64,000 nt of DNA from contig CAWHNT010000056.1 of the NCBI GenBank assembly GCA_963830775.1, positions 62,001 through 126,000 of the forward strand, given 5' to 3'. The DNA comes from CAWHNT01 sp963830775 (lineage in GTDB: Bacteria; Pseudomonadota; Alphaproteobacteria; Geminicoccales; Geminicoccaceae). Positions within the stretch are counted from its first letter, which is position 1; each line of letters opens with the position of its first letter. Below the pieces are notes generated by a model. The model was not told the origin of the DNA, ran no database searches, and saw nothing but the letters and a program-made list of their open reading frames with translations. Positions 45,828 to 56,427 of the stretch are shown here, in pieces. A program made the position numbers and the translations under genes.

Positions 45828-47370
45828 TTGATCCCCCTCCTGCGCTTGGCCGGCATCACCAAGCGCTTCGGTGCGCTCACTGCCAACGACGCCATCGACT
45901 TGGCACTGGGCCAGGGCGAGATCGTGGGCCTGCTGGGCGAGAACGGTGCCGGCAAGACCACACTGATGAGCATCCTCTTCGGCCACTATCTGGCCGACGA
46001 GGGGACGATCGAGGTCGCCGGCAGCGATGGCGTGCTGCGGCCGCTGCCGCCGGGCTCGCCCAAGGCGGCGCTGGCAGCCGGGATCGGGATGGTCCACCAG
46101 CACTTCACGCTGGCGGACAACCTCTCCGGGCTCGACAACATCGTCCTCGGCACCCGGCCCCTGCTCAGCCTGAGCCAGAAGCGCCGTGCCGCCCGGCGCA
46201 AGCTGCGCGGCCTGATGGGCCGCTCCGGACTCGACGTCGACCTCGACCGGCCGGTGCGCAGCCTTTCGGTCGGCGAGCGGCAGCGGGTCGAGATCCTGAA
46301 GGTGCTCTACCGCGACGCCCGCATCCTGATCCTGGACGAGCCCACGGCCGTGCTCGCCCCGCCCGAGGTCGAGGAGCTGTTCCGCATCCTGCGGGGCCTG
46401 GCCGAGCGCGGCATGGGCCTGATCTTCATCGCCCACAAGCTGGCCGAGGTCCTGGCCTTGAGCCACCGCATCGTGGTCCTGCGCGGCGGCAGGCGGGTGG
46501 CCGACCTGCCGGTCGCCGAGGCCGACCGGGGGCGCCTGGCCGAGCTGATGGTGGGCCGCCCGGTGCCGCCCACCATCCGCGAGCCGCTGGCCGCCGGCCG
46601 GCCGGTTCTGGAGCTGGCGGAGGTGGAGGTCGACGACGCCCGCGGCCGTCCGCTCCTGCGCAAGGCGACGCTCACCGCGCACGCGCACGAGATCGTCGGC
46701 ATCGCCGGGGTCGCCGGCAACGGGCAGGCCGGTCTCGCCGGTATGCTCTCCGGCCTGCGCCGGCCACGGGCAGGCATGGTGCGCCTGGCTGGCCGCGATG
46801 CAGGCCGATGGGACGCCGCCACCTTCGCCGCCGAAGGCGTGGCCCGCATCCCGGAGGACCGCCACCGCCACGGCGTCGTCGGCGAGATGAGCCTGTGGGA
46901 GAACCTCATCCTCGCCGACCGCCATGACCCGGCCGTGCAGCGCCTGGGCTGGCTGCACCGCGGCGTCGCAAGGCGAGCGGACCCGGGAGGTGATGCAGGC
47001 CTACGACGTGCGTGCCCCTGGCCCCGAGACGCGCATCCGCCTCCTCTCCGGCGGCAACATGCAGAAGTTCATCCTCGGTCGCGAGCTGGAGCGCGAGCCC
47101 TCCTTCATCCTGGCCGACCAGCCGACCCGCGGGCTCGACGTGGGTGCGATCGCCGAGGTCCATCGGCGGCTGCTGGCGGCGCGGGCCCGTGGTGCCGCCA
47201 TCCTGCTGATCTCGGAGGATCTCGACGAGCTGCTGACGCTCTCCGACCGGATCGCCGTCCTCCATCGCGGCCAGCTCAGCCCGGCGCGCCCGACCGAGCA
47301 GCTCACCGTTCAGGCCCTGGGCCTGATGATGGCCGGGCACGGGTCCGCGGAGCACGCTCATGCGGCTTGA
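45828..47370 (+). CDS. Duplicated ABC ATPase of BMP-type (nucleoside-like) importer, frameshifted
   Basis: Double ATPase of about 514 residues, the sugar/nucleoside (RbsA/NupO) type. The first half has Walker A GENGAGKTT, signature LSVGERQRVEI and Walker B ILILDEPTAVLAP. The second half has a degenerate Walker A (GVAGNGQAGL) and the signature LLSGGNMQKFILGREL. The frame shifts by one at about 46968, after LGWLHRG. The first start is a TTG at 45828 with GAGG eight bases upstream. The 3' end overlaps the first permease gene by 11 bases. Confidence 0.87.
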
Positions 47371-48408
47371 GCCGCGGGCTCAGGTGCCGCTGGCGCTGAG
47401 CATCGCGGCCCCGGTCTCGGCCATCGTCCTGGCGCTCGTCCTCTCGGCCCTCCCGCTCGCCTGGGCCGGTGCGCCTGTGCTCGCGGCCTACGCCCGGCTC
47501 GTGCAGGGTGCGGCGGCTCCGTCTTCGCGCTGACCGAGACCCTGGCCCGCGCCACGCCCCTGATCCTGACCGGCCTTGCCGCCGCCGTCGCCTTCCGGGC
47601 CAAGCTCTGGAACATCGGCGGCGAAGGCCAGCTCTATGCCGGGGCGCTGGCCGCCACCGTCCTGGGCAGCGGCATCGTCGCCCTGCCGGCACCGCTCACC
47701 CTGCCGGCCGTGCTCATGGGCGGTGCCGCCGCCGGTGCGGTGCTGCTGCTGGTGCCCACGCTCCTCAAGGTCCGCCTCGGCGTCGACGAGGTGGTCACGA
47801 CCCTCCTCCTCAACTTCGTCGTGCTGCTCTTCGTCCAGATGATGCTGGAAGGCCCGCTCAAGGACCCGATGGGCATGGGCTGGCCGCAGTCGCCGCCGGT
47901 GCTGCCCGAGGCCGAGCTGCCGAAGCTGGTGGCACGCACGCGCCTGCATCTGGGGCTGGTCCTTGCGCTCCTGGCCGCCATCCTGGCCTGGCTCTACACC
48001 ACCCGGATGGTGGGCGGCTTCGAGGCCCGCGCGGTCGGCGCCAACATCGACGCCGCGCGCTACGCCGGCATGCCGGTGGCACGCATCTTCATCCGCACGG
48101 CCATCCTCTCAGGTGCCCTGGCCGGCCTTGCCGGTGCCTGCGAGGTGGCCGGCCTCAAGGGCTACCTGACCCGCGATCTCGCCCCCGGCTACGGCTATGC
48201 CGGCATCGTCGTGGCCATGCTGGCGCAGCTCAACCCGCTCGGCTGCGTACTGGCGGCCCTCTTCGTCGCTGGCGTTTTCGTCGGTGCCGACAGCATGAGC
48301 CGGGCGCTGGGCGTGTCCAGCTATCTCGCCAACCTGATCGTCGCCACGGCCCTCCTCACCATGCTGCTGGCCGGGCTCGTCACCCACTACCGCGTGCGCC
48401 GGGGCTGA
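47360..48408 (+). CDS. BMP-type ABC importer permease 1, frameshifted
   Basis: Permease of about 349 residues, NupP/YufP-like. The first 49 residues (MRLEPRAQVPLALSIAAPV, then a transmembrane helix) are read from the ATG at 47360. At about 47507 a base is missing near a G-rich stretch, and the other frame continues GGSVFALTETLARATPLILTGLAAAVAFRAKLWNIGGEGQLYAGAL, the family's EAA-like block. Later helices and VARIFIRTAILSGALAGLAG follow. Without the extra base translation would stop at 47533. Confidence 0.84.
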
Positions 48409-48413
48409 CGGGC

Positions 48414-49361
48414 GTGGAGGGCATCCTCGACATCCTCGTCTCGGCCGCCTTCTGGGCCGCCGCCATCCGCATCGCGACCCCGCTCCTCCTGGGCACGCTG
48501 GGCGAGCTGATCTGCGAGCGGGCCGGCGTGCTCAATCTCGGCATCGAGGGGATCATGACCGCCGGTGCAATGACCGGCTGGATGGCCGTCTATCAGGGTG
48601 CCGACCTGTGGACCGGCGTCGCCGTCGCAGCCGGCGTCGGCATGGCCTTCGGCCTGATCCACGCCCTCCTGACCGTGCCGCTCGGCCTCTCCCAGCACGT
48701 CACCGGGATCGGCATCACCCTGCTCGCGACCTCGCTCTCCTACTTCACCTACCGCATGGTCCTGCCCGAGGCCACGAGCCCGCCGCGCATCGCCCCCTTC
48801 GAGCCGCTGATCATCCCCGTCCTCTCGGACCTGCCCTTCGTCGGCGAGGCCCTCTTCCGCCAGACGGCCCTCACCTGGCTTGCGATCGCTCTTGTGCTCC
48901 TGGTCGCCTTGCTCCTCAACAAGACGCCCTTGGGCCTGGCCGTCCGTGCGGTCGGCGAGAGCCCGGCCGCCGCCGAATCGCAGGGCATCAACGTCTACGC
49001 CGTCCGCATCGGTGCGGTGATGGCCGGCAGCGCCCTCATGGCGATCGGCGGCGCCTTCCTCACCATGTCCGCGTTCAACGCCTTCTTCTTCGAGATGATC
49101 GCCGGCCGGGGCTGGATCTGCATCGCCCTCGTCGTCTTCGCCTCCTGGCGCCCCGGCAAGGCGCTCCTGGGCGCCCTCCTCTTCGGCGCCTTCGACGCCT
49201 TCCAGGTCCGCCTGCAGCAGGAAGCGATCAGCGTTGGCGTCCCCTATCAGGTTTTCCTGATGCTCCCCTACCTGCTCTCGATCGCCGCCCTCATCGCGGT
49301 CTCCCGCAGCGCCGCCTACCCGCAGGCGCTGATGGTCCCCTACCGCAAGGGCGAGCGCTGA
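48414..49361 (+). CDS. BMP-type ABC importer permease 2
   Basis: Permease of 315 residues, NupQ-like: TPLLLGTLGELICERAGVLNLGIEGIM and GLSQHVTGIGITLLATSLSYF are family signatures, with about nine helices. Start GTG at 48414, five bases after the first permease stop. Its last 22 bases overlap the convergent YjdF-type gene. With the binding protein, ATPase and permease 1 it forms a complete importer, probably for nucleosides or a similar ring compound. Confidence 0.88.
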   Translation: MEGILDILVSAAFWAAAIRIATPLLLGTLGELICERAGVLNLGIEGIMTAGAMTGWMAVYQGADLWTGVAVAAGVGMAFGLIHALLTVPLGLSQHVTGIGITLLATSLSYFTYRMVLPEATSPPRIAPFEPLIIPVLSDLPFVGEALFRQTALTWLAIALVLLVALLLNKTPLGLAVRAVGESPAAAESQGINVYAVRIGAVMAGSALMAIGGAFLTMSAFNAFFFEMIAGRGWICIALVVFASWRPGKALLGALLFGAFDAFQVRLQQEAISVGVPYQVFLMLPYLLSIAALIAVSRSAAYPQALMVPYRKGER

Positions 49362-50044
49362 CCGAGCACGAGGCCGACCTCGCGTTGCCTCGTGACCGTG
49401 GAGCCGATCACGGCCGGAAGCCTGCCCCGCTCCAGCCAGGCCGCCGCGATCATGGCGAGAGCAGCGCCCGCGGCCGCGAGCGCCATGTCCTTCTGCGCGT
49501 CCCAGACGTCGCCCTGGGCGCCGACGAAGGCGGCACCCTGCTCGTCACCGAAGGCCGCACTCGCCAGCCACTCGACCATCTCGTAGCCGGAGGAGGCCGC
49601 CATCGAGAGTGCCACCGGCAGGACGTAGCTCCAGTTCCGGTGCAAAGGTGTGGTCCGCAGCAGCACCTCGCGGATCGGCTGGGTGAGCAGGAGGCCGAAG
49701 GCCAAATGTATCAGCCGGTCGAAATGGTTGCGCTCGATGCCGAGCTGCTCCCTCAGGGAAAGCCCGGTCAGGGTGTGCAGCCAGGCGTCGTAGGGCACGT
49801 GCGAGTAGGTGTAATGGGCGCCGACCTCATGGACGCAGAGGAAGACGAACAGCATGGACCAGGATGCGCGCGAGAAGGTGAGCTCGCGGCGATAAAAGCC
49901 GAGCAGCCCTGCGAGGATCAGCACGAGCAGGTTCTCAAGCGCCCAGATCAACGGGTCCACCGGGCCGATCGCAGACACGAGCAGCACGGCGAGGAAGATC
50001 AGACCCAGAGCCTGCGGAAATGCCCGATCGGCGGGCTGCAGCAT
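49340..50044 (-). CDS. DUF2238/YjdF-type inner membrane protein
   Basis: Membrane protein of 234 residues with about six helices and the family's conserved polar segments HEVGAHYTYSHVPYD, NHFDRLIHLAFGLLLTQPIREVL and GYEMVEWLASAAFG. Function unknown. The ATG at 50044 has GGAGG seven bases upstream and is preferred over a TTG at 50083. It converges on the importer operon. Confidence 0.83.
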   Translation of the reverse strand: MLQPADRAFPQALGLIFLAVLLVSAIGPVDPLIWALENLLVLILAGLLGFYRRELTFSRASWSMLFVFLCVHEVGAHYTYSHVPYDAWLHTLTGLSLREQLGIERNHFDRLIHLAFGLLLTQPIREVLLRTTPLHRNWSYVLPVALSMAASSGYEMVEWLASAAFGDEQGAAFVGAQGDVWDAQKDMALAAAGAALAMIAAAWLERGRLPAVIGSTVTRQREVGLVLGQRSPLR

Positions 50045-50219
50045 GTGCCAACCTCCGTGACCTGCTGCAAGAACGTCCGACAACGGCTCGCGGGGCCAGC
50101 TGGTCGCGAAGGGTTACGCTGGCCCGAGCAGAGGCGGATCAAACGCGGGGAGGTTGACTGCGCAGAAGGATGCCCCGCCAGCGGGTCGGGCTCGCCGCAG
50201 GGCAGGCGCGAGCTCCGTA

Positions 50220-51130
50220 TCAGGCCGCCTTCGGCAGCACCTGCTCCAGCGGCGGGGTGCGCTCCAGCACCTCGAACGCGTCGTGGCGGACGTGGTTCTC
50301 GCGCATGTGCTCCTTGAGGAGGTCCTGATCGACGAAGCCCTTCTGCACGGCTTCCTTCAGGAGCGAGAAGAAGAGCTGCTCCTGGCGCTGGTCGGGGTGG
50401 GCCTTGTACTTGCCGAGCAGGGCGTAGCTCGCCGAACAGCTTGCGACGCAGGCGCATCAGCAGCATCACCGGATTGTACGGGTTGTTCTCCGCCGGCACG
50501 AAGTCGACCAGGCAGACCCGCCTTCCAGGGCTGCGTCTTGCGCCTGGTGTTGTGGATCATCTTGGTCTTGCCGGTCAGCTTGTCGAAGTCGTTCCACTCG
50601 GGTTCGATCAGGCCGATGGTGGTCGGGTTCTCGTAGCCGAGATTCATCCAGATCTTGTACTCGCGCTTCTTGGTGAACAGCGCGTCGAAGTCCTCGGCGA
50701 TGCTCCAGTGCTTCAGCTTGGCGCAGTCGAGCAGCATCACCGAGGAGGCGAAGTGCGGGGGCGTGCCGCGCGTGCGGCACATCACGGCCTTGCCCTGCAT
50801 GTCGCGGGAGAGGAGCTCCCAGACGTCGCCGACGGCGAACACGTCGGGATCGACCACGACCGCCTTGCCCTCGTAGCCCATCAGCTCTGGAGGCATGAAG
50901 CGCAAGGGCGTGAAGGACTGCAGGTCCTCGTTCAGCCAGACGCGGCTGTCGCCGTCCCGGGCATACTCACGGCCCTCGTACTGGCCGAAGATGTCCATAT
51001 GGTCCTTGAGCTCGATCAGCTTGACGTCGAAGGCGTCGGGCGTCCTCGAGTTGCGCCGCATCGAGTAGGCCGAGACCAGGGCCCCGATCTGCTGCTTGTG
51101 GTTGGTGTGGATGAAGACGCAGGGCTTCAT
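50220..51130 (-). CDS. GT8-like glycosyltransferase, two frameshifts
   Basis: About 303 residues, read as MKPCVFIHTNHKQQIGALVS with a DxD-type motif VVVDPDVFAVGDVWELL near residue 105 and FASSVMLLDCAKLKHW, as in GT-A glycosyltransferases of family 8. After TQPWKAGL the frame shifts at about 50516 to VPAENNPYNPVMLLMRLRRKLFG, and again at about 50432 to SYALLGKYKAHPDQRQEQ, ending at 50220. Both indels join well-behaved sequence. The next gene upstream in transcription is a sulfotransferase, so it may act on a sulfated surface glycan. Confidence 0.65.
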
Positions 51131-51199
51131 GGCGAGGCCTCTCCAGCTCAAGGCGAGCGTTGATCTAGCACGGCCGCCATGGTGCGGCCATGGAGGGGC

Positions 51200-52144
51200 T
51201 CAGGCGTTGATGGCGGCCGGGGTCGGCTGCTGCTCGTGGGCGAGGTAGCCGAAGCCCGGCAGGAGGCGCTCCTCGACCATGCGGTCGATGGCGGTCACCT
51301 CGTGATCCTCGAAATAGTCGCGGTAGCCGCCAACCTTGGCACGGCGCACCTTGAAGGAATTGGGGTTTTCCTTGTCCTTGGCGCGCATGCGGCTGCCGGC
51401 GAGCCAGAACACCTTGCCCTCCTCCAGCTTGCGCATGTTCTCCACGCTGGCGAAGGACACGCAGTCGGCAAGCTCGGCCGCCGTCGGCTCCTGGCCCATG
51501 AAGCGCAACGCCCGGCCGAGCTCGCCCGCGGTGTCGGCGCGCAGGTCCTCGTAGCGCAGCACCAGCATCTCCTTGATGCTGGAGAGCTCCTTGGTCCAGG
51601 CGTTCATGAACTCGATCACCTTCGGCAGGCCCGCCTCCTCGTCCATCACGAACTGGTAGACGCCGACCTCGGCTCCGTGCTCCGGATACTTGTTCAGGCC
51701 CTTCTTGTGCGGCCGCATCCGGAACTTCCACTGGAAGTACTGCGAGACCGCCACATCGGCCGGATGCCGCACCAGGAGGATCGTCCGCCGGTCGTAGAAG
51801 TCGCGGCGGTTGTCGAGGTTGCCGGTATAGTCGCGCAGGTAGTTGTCGTGGGTGAAGAAGATCCGCGGGATGCCGGCGTTCTTGCGGCTCAGATTGTCGA
51901 AGCCGATCAGAGCCGAGGGGGCGAGCCCGAAGCGGAGCTGGAAGAAGCGGGACATCAGCACCCGCACCCAGGTGCGGCCGGACTTGCCGAAGGAGACCAC
52001 GACACAGTCGGCAAGCCTGAGCTTGCGCAGCTCCTCGCGGCCGCGCTGGCGGCGCTCGATGGCCCGGCGCCGCTCGGGCGGCATCCAGAAGGTGGCCAGC
52101 AGCACAAGCTCGCGCGTGAGCCGCTTCCAGAGATAGTAGAACAT
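51200..52144 (-). CDS. PAPS-dependent sulfotransferase
   Basis: Sulfotransferase of 314 residues that transfers sulfate from PAPS to a hydroxyl group. The 5'-phosphosulfate loop is SFGKSGRTWVRVLM near residue 60 and the 3'-phosphate motif is LVRHPADVAVSQYF near residue 130. VLRYEDLRAD and the C-terminal EVTAIDRMVEERL helix follow family order. The ATG at 52144 is chosen since upstream residues overlap the ELM1-like gene end. It lies between two sugar-related genes and probably sulfates a surface glycan or lipid. Confidence 0.87.
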   Translation of the reverse strand: MFYYLWKRLTRELVLLATFWMPPERRRAIERRQRGREELRKLRLADCVVVSFGKSGRTWVRVLMSRFFQLRFGLAPSALIGFDNLSRKNAGIPRIFFTHDNYLRDYTGNLDNRRDFYDRRTILLVRHPADVAVSQYFQWKFRMRPHKKGLNKYPEHGAEVGVYQFVMDEEAGLPKVIEFMNAWTKELSSIKEMLVLRYEDLRADTAGELGRALRFMGQEPTAAELADCVSFASVENMRKLEEGKVFWLAGSRMRAKDKENPNSFKVRRAKVGGYRDYFEDHEVTAIDRMVEERLLPGFGYLAHEQQPTPAAINA

Positions 52145-52181
52145 GTGTCGGGCTCGCGTGCGAAGGAAGGCTCGACCTATA

Positions 52182-53313
52182 TCAATCGGGTCCCGAAGCG
52201 GCAACGCCAACCCTGTCCCCGCTGCGACCGCGGGCCGCGGTGCCGGCCACGAGGGCACGAATCCGCGTGGCCACGGGGGCCAGTTCCTCGTTCAGGCCGG
52301 TGGATGGTGGCCGGAAGGGCTCACCCAGCGGCACGGCCAGGCCGCGCCGATAGAGCAGGCGGTGCACGGCACCCAGATCGCGCGGGTAGCCTATCCCCAG
52401 CCGGTGGGCGGCATGCAGGAGGCGCCCGACCGGCCCGTCCGCGCGCTGCTCGTCGCCCAGCGTGCGGGCCAGCGCGGCGCGCCCACGGCTCCAGGGGTCG
52501 CCGGCGACGGGCAGGGGGAAGATGGCCAGCGGGCGGCCGAGGCTGGCCACCTCGACCAGCATCGAGATGCTGTCGCCGGTGACGACGAACCGGTCGGCCA
52601 GGCCCAGCAGCCCCTGGTAAGGGTTGTCGCTCGCGTCCGGCGACCAGCGATAGAGGATGGCACCGCGGGGCAGGCCGGCACCGAGCGCCGCCACCACCTC
52701 GGGCCGCGTGCGCCGGCTGGTCGTGACGTAGAGCGTGCCGCCTTCGCGATGCTCGAGCGTCTGCAGCCTGTCTAGGAGGTCCTGGGCGACCCGGCCGTCG
52801 AACCGGAATGGCCGGGTCTCGCCGCCGACCAGGACGGCAGTCAGGGGGCGGGGCAGCGGATCCAGCCGGGTGCGCCATTTCTCGGCCGCTGTGTCGACCG
52901 CGGCGCGGTCCGGCCGCATCAGGGGCAAAGCGAGATGGACGACATTCCCCCGCGGAGGCACCTGGAATTGGCCCGGGACCACGACCAGGGCGAAGCGCTC
53001 GATCCAGCGCCGCGGCCGGCCGATCAGGACGAGCTTCGTCCGCCCGCCCGACTGCTCGCCTACCCACAAGGCCGCCATCGCCGGCCGTCGCCCGATCGTG
53101 ATCAGGAGGTCGGGCCAGGGCGGCTCGAGCGGGGCCGAGCGGGCCGGGATCGAGGTGATGCAGCCCCGGCACGAAGCGCGGCTTGCCCAGTACCCACTGG
53201 GGCTTGGGGAAGACCTGCCGGACCTCGTAGGGCCAGCCCAGCGCGTCGGCCAGCGACTTGGCCTGCGCGTTGTCGCCGAGCTTGTCGCCGATCAGAAGCC
53301 AGACTAGAGGCAT
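52182..53313 (-). CDS. ELM1/DUF1022-family protein, frameshifted
   Basis: About 377 residues, the bacterial relative of mitochondrial fission protein ELM1, with a glycosyltransferase-like GT-B appearance. The N-terminal frame reads VWLLIGDKLGDNAQAKSLADALGW. It shifts at about 53165 to ITSIPARSAPLEPPWPDLLITIGRRP, and the rest (ILYRWSPDASDNPYQGLLGLADRFVVTGDSISMLVEVASLGRP, 195-240) is in the family's conserved order. Bacterial members lie near polysaccharide and LPS genes; a role in nucleotide-sugar transfer is suspected, not shown. Confidence 0.78.
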
Positions 53314-53453
53314 CGCCGCCTTGACCGGCGAAGATGTCACTGCCGACATAGGCGAAACCAGGATATCACAGCCGGCCCATCGAAAAGCGTCGCCGTGTCA
53401 TCGCAGCTTGCCATGGTGCCGTATAGTTCGGAGGATCGGCTGGTGAGGTTGGG

Positions 53454-54767
53454 ATGACTACGATCGAGGGGGCCAGACCGCTGACCCCGCCCACGCGCGA
53501 CCCTGCGCTGGCGGTCGAGGTCATGGCGTGCCACGAATGTGGGCTGCTGCACTGGCTGCCGCCGATGCGCGAGCAGCAGGTCGCCGCATGCACCGCCTGT
53601 GGCGCCACCCTCGGGCAGCGTGTCCACCGCGGGATTGATCGTGCGCTTGCCTGCTATATGGGCGCTCTGGTGCTGTTCTACGTCGCCAACGCCTACCCGA
53701 TCATGAGCATGACGATCGAGGGGCGCACGCAATCGACCACGATCATCGCCGGCTCGCAGGCGCTGTGGGACGCGGGAATTCCGGCCCTCTCCATGGTCGT
53801 GCTGCTGGCGGGGACGCTCCTGCCGCTGTTCAAGATCCTGGGCAACCTCTATGTCCTCGCCCCCCTGCGGCTGAACCGGAGCCCCGCCGGCCTGGGCGCC
53901 GTCTTCCGGCTGATCATGCGCATCCAGCCCTGGGCGATGATGGAGGTCTACCTTCTGGGCCTGATCGTGGCCTACGTGAAGCTGGGCGACCTCGCCGACC
54001 TCCATCTCGGCATTGCCGCCGTCGCCTTCGTGGTCCTCATCCTGGTGATGATCGCGGGCGACGCCAATCTTGAGGCCCAGGAGGTATGGGGCCGGATTGC
54101 GCCACAGGCCGGACCCGAGGTGCTGCGGCCGAGGCCAGGAACGACGCTCATCGGCTGTCACACCTGCAACCAGCTCCTGCGGCTGCCTTCGGAGGAGGCC
54201 GAGCACGGCCACTGCCCGCGCTGCGGGGCCCATCTGCACCGCCGCAAGCCCGACAGCCTGGCACGCGCCTGGGCGCTCATGATCGCCGCCGTCATCCTCT
54301 ACATTCCGGCCAATCTGTACCCGGTCATGACCGTGATCTATCTGGGCCAGGGCGACCCCAGCACCATCATGGGCGGCGTCATCATGCTCCTGCACGAGGG
54401 CATGGTCCCGGTGGCCCTTCTCGTCTTCTTCGCCAGCGTCGTGGTACCGGTGCTGAAGATCGCCGGCCTCGCCTTTCTCCTGGTCAGCGTGCAGAAGCGC
54501 TCGACCTGGCGCCCGCGCCAGCGCACCGTGCTCTACCGGGTCATCGAGGGCGTCGGCCGCTGGTCGATGGTGGACGTGTTCATGATCGCCATCCTCACCG
54601 CCCTTGTGAAGCTGGGGGCCCTGGCCTCGATCGAGCCTGGCCATGGTGCCGTGGCCTTCTCGGGGGTCGTCATCCTGACGATGGTGGCGGCGATGTCGTT
54701 CGATCCAAAGCTGATCTGGGACGTGATCGATGAGCGAAGTGGCGGCCAGGCCCAGGCCCGCGCCTGA
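53454..54767 (+). CDS. pqiA: PqiA/LetA-like membrane protein
   Basis: Inner-membrane protein of 437 residues, the partner of MCE proteins in envelope lipid transport. It has two repeats, each with a zinc-ribbon (CHECG...CTACG at about 24-48; CHTCN...CPRCG at about 238-260) followed by four helices. Both Cys clusters are complete. The following pqiB gene overlaps it by 38 bases. Confidence 0.92.
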   Translation: MTTIEGARPLTPPTRDPALAVEVMACHECGLLHWLPPMREQQVAACTACGATLGQRVHRGIDRALACYMGALVLFYVANAYPIMSMTIEGRTQSTTIIAGSQALWDAGIPALSMVVLLAGTLLPLFKILGNLYVLAPLRLNRSPAGLGAVFRLIMRIQPWAMMEVYLLGLIVAYVKLGDLADLHLGIAAVAFVVLILVMIAGDANLEAQEVWGRIAPQAGPEVLRPRPGTTLIGCHTCNQLLRLPSEEAEHGHCPRCGAHLHRRKPDSLARAWALMIAAVILYIPANLYPVMTVIYLGQGDPSTIMGGVIMLLHEGMVPVALLVFFASVVVPVLKIAGLAFLLVSVQKRSTWRPRQRTVLYRVIEGVGRWSMVDVFMIAILTALVKLGALASIEPGHGAVAFSGVVILTMVAAMSFDPKLIWDVIDERSGGQAQARA

Positions 54768-56427
54768 GGCGGCCTCACCACCGCCGGCAGCGGCGGTCAA
54801 GAAGAAGCGCGGGATCTCGCTCGTCTGGCTGGTCCCGATCGTGGCCGGTGCCATCGCCGCCTGGCTCGCCTGGACCAGCTACGCCAATCAGGGCCCGAGG
54901 GTCAGGCTCACCTTCGAGAGCGCCGAGGGTCTCGAGGCCGGCAAGACCAAGGTCAAGTACCGTGACGTCGATGTCGGCACGGTCGAGAGCATCAGCATCA
55001 GCAGCGATCTCGCCCACATCATCGTCAACGTCGAGATGGTGCAGGGGGCGACACCCTACCTGACCACCAACACGCGCTTCTGGATCGTGCGGCCCCGGAT
55101 CGGCACCGGCGGCGTGTCCGGCCTGGGGACCCTGGTCTCCGGCGCCTATATCGAGATCGATCCGGGTCAGGGGGGTGATTCGAAGCGCGACTTCGCGGGC
55201 CTCGAGGAGCCCCCGGAGATCCGCTCGAACGTGCCCGGCCGTTCGTTCGTCCTGCGCGCGGACAGCCTGGGCTCGGTCGCCCGCGGGGCGCCGATCTTTT
55301 ATCGCGGGATCGATGTCGGGCAAGTGCTGGGCTACGAGCTGGCGACCCAGAACCGCGACGCGCTCACCATCAACGTCTTCGTGCGTGCGCCCTACGACAC
55401 GCTGGTCCACGCGCAGACCCGATTCTGGAACGCCAGCGGCATCAGCGTCTCCACCGATGGCGGCGGCGTCAGCTTGAAGCTGGCCTCACTGCAGTCGCTG
55501 CTGATCGGCGGGATCGAGTTCGAGACACCGGCCGCCTTTGTCGATGGCGAGGCCGCGCCTGTCGGCACCGAGTTCGTCCTGTTCGAGGATGCGGCCGCGG
55601 CCACCGATGCGGGCTATACCCGGCGCGAGCCGGTGATGGTCGAGTTCGCGAGCTCGACCCGCGGGCTGAGGCCGGGTGCCCCGGTCGAGATCCGCGGCAT
55701 CCGCGTGGGCTCCGTGCGCGACGTCCGCCTCGCGGTCGAGGGCCAGACGCTGCTGACCCAGGTGGCGATCGATCTCGAGCGGGAGCGGGTCCAGGCGGTC
55801 GACGCCCGCACCGGCGAGCCGCGCGAGACGCTGCCCATGGAGGGTCTGATCGAGCGCGGCCTCCAGGCCCAGCTCAAGACCGGAAGCCTGCTGACAGGCG
55901 ACCTGTTCATCGATCTCGACTTCAGCCGTGAGACCGCCGGCAGCCCGACCCGCCAGGTGGGCGGGGTGCCGCTGATCCCTTCGGCCCCGACCCAGCTCGA
56001 GACCATCCAGGCCTCGGCCTCGGCCTTCCTGGAGAAGATCGCCGCGCTGCCTCTGCCCGAGCTGGTGCAGAGCCTCACCAGCACCGCCAAAGGGCTGGAA
56101 GCGCTGGTCGGTACGCCGGAGACGAAGGACGCCGTCGCCAACCTGAGCATGACGCTGGCCTCGCTGCGGGTCACGCTCGATGCCGTGAACCAGCAGGCCG
56201 GGCCGCTCGTCGGCAGCCTCAAGGCCACCTCCGACGCGGCCGCGGCAGCACTGCGCCAGGCACAAGGCACCTTCGCCTCGCTGGGGCCGAACTCGCCGCT
56301 CGGCAACGATCTGCGCGGGCTCGTCTCACAGCTCGACGATGCCGCCCGCTCGATCCGCGTGCTGGCAGACTATCTCGAGCGCCATCCGGAGGCGCTCGTC
56401 CGGGGCAAGCAGGGAGGCTACCAGTGA
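54730..56427 (+). CDS. pqiB: PqiB-like MCE-domain protein
   Basis: MCE protein of 565 residues. One N-terminal transmembrane helix (LVWLVPIVAGAIAAWLAW, about 31-48) is followed by three MCE domains (starting near 50, 165 and 300; GLEAGKTKVKYRDVDVGTV, VARGAPIFYRGIDVGQV and LRPGAPVEIRGIRVGSV) and a long C-terminal helix. MCE rings stacked with the helices are thought to make a lipid tunnel across the periplasm. Stop overlaps pqiC start (GTGA). Confidence 0.93.
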   Translation: MSEVAARPRPAPEAASPPPAAAVKKKRGISLVWLVPIVAGAIAAWLAWTSYANQGPRVRLTFESAEGLEAGKTKVKYRDVDVGTVESISISSDLAHIIVNVEMVQGATPYLTTNTRFWIVRPRIGTGGVSGLGTLVSGAYIEIDPGQGGDSKRDFAGLEEPPEIRSNVPGRSFVLRADSLGSVARGAPIFYRGIDVGQVLGYELATQNRDALTINVFVRAPYDTLVHAQTRFWNASGISVSTDGGGVSLKLASLQSLLIGGIEFETPAAFVDGEAAPVGTEFVLFEDAAAATDAGYTRREPVMVEFASSTRGLRPGAPVEIRGIRVGSVRDVRLAVEGQTLLTQVAIDLERERVQAVDARTGEPRETLPMEGLIERGLQAQLKTGSLLTGDLFIDLDFSRETAGSPTRQVGGVPLIPSAPTQLETIQASASAFLEKIAALPLPELVQSLTSTAKGLEALVGTPETKDAVANLSMTLASLRVTLDAVNQQAGPLVGSLKATSDAAAAALRQAQGTFASLGPNSPLGNDLRGLVSQLDDAARSIRVLADYLERHPEALVRGKQGGYQ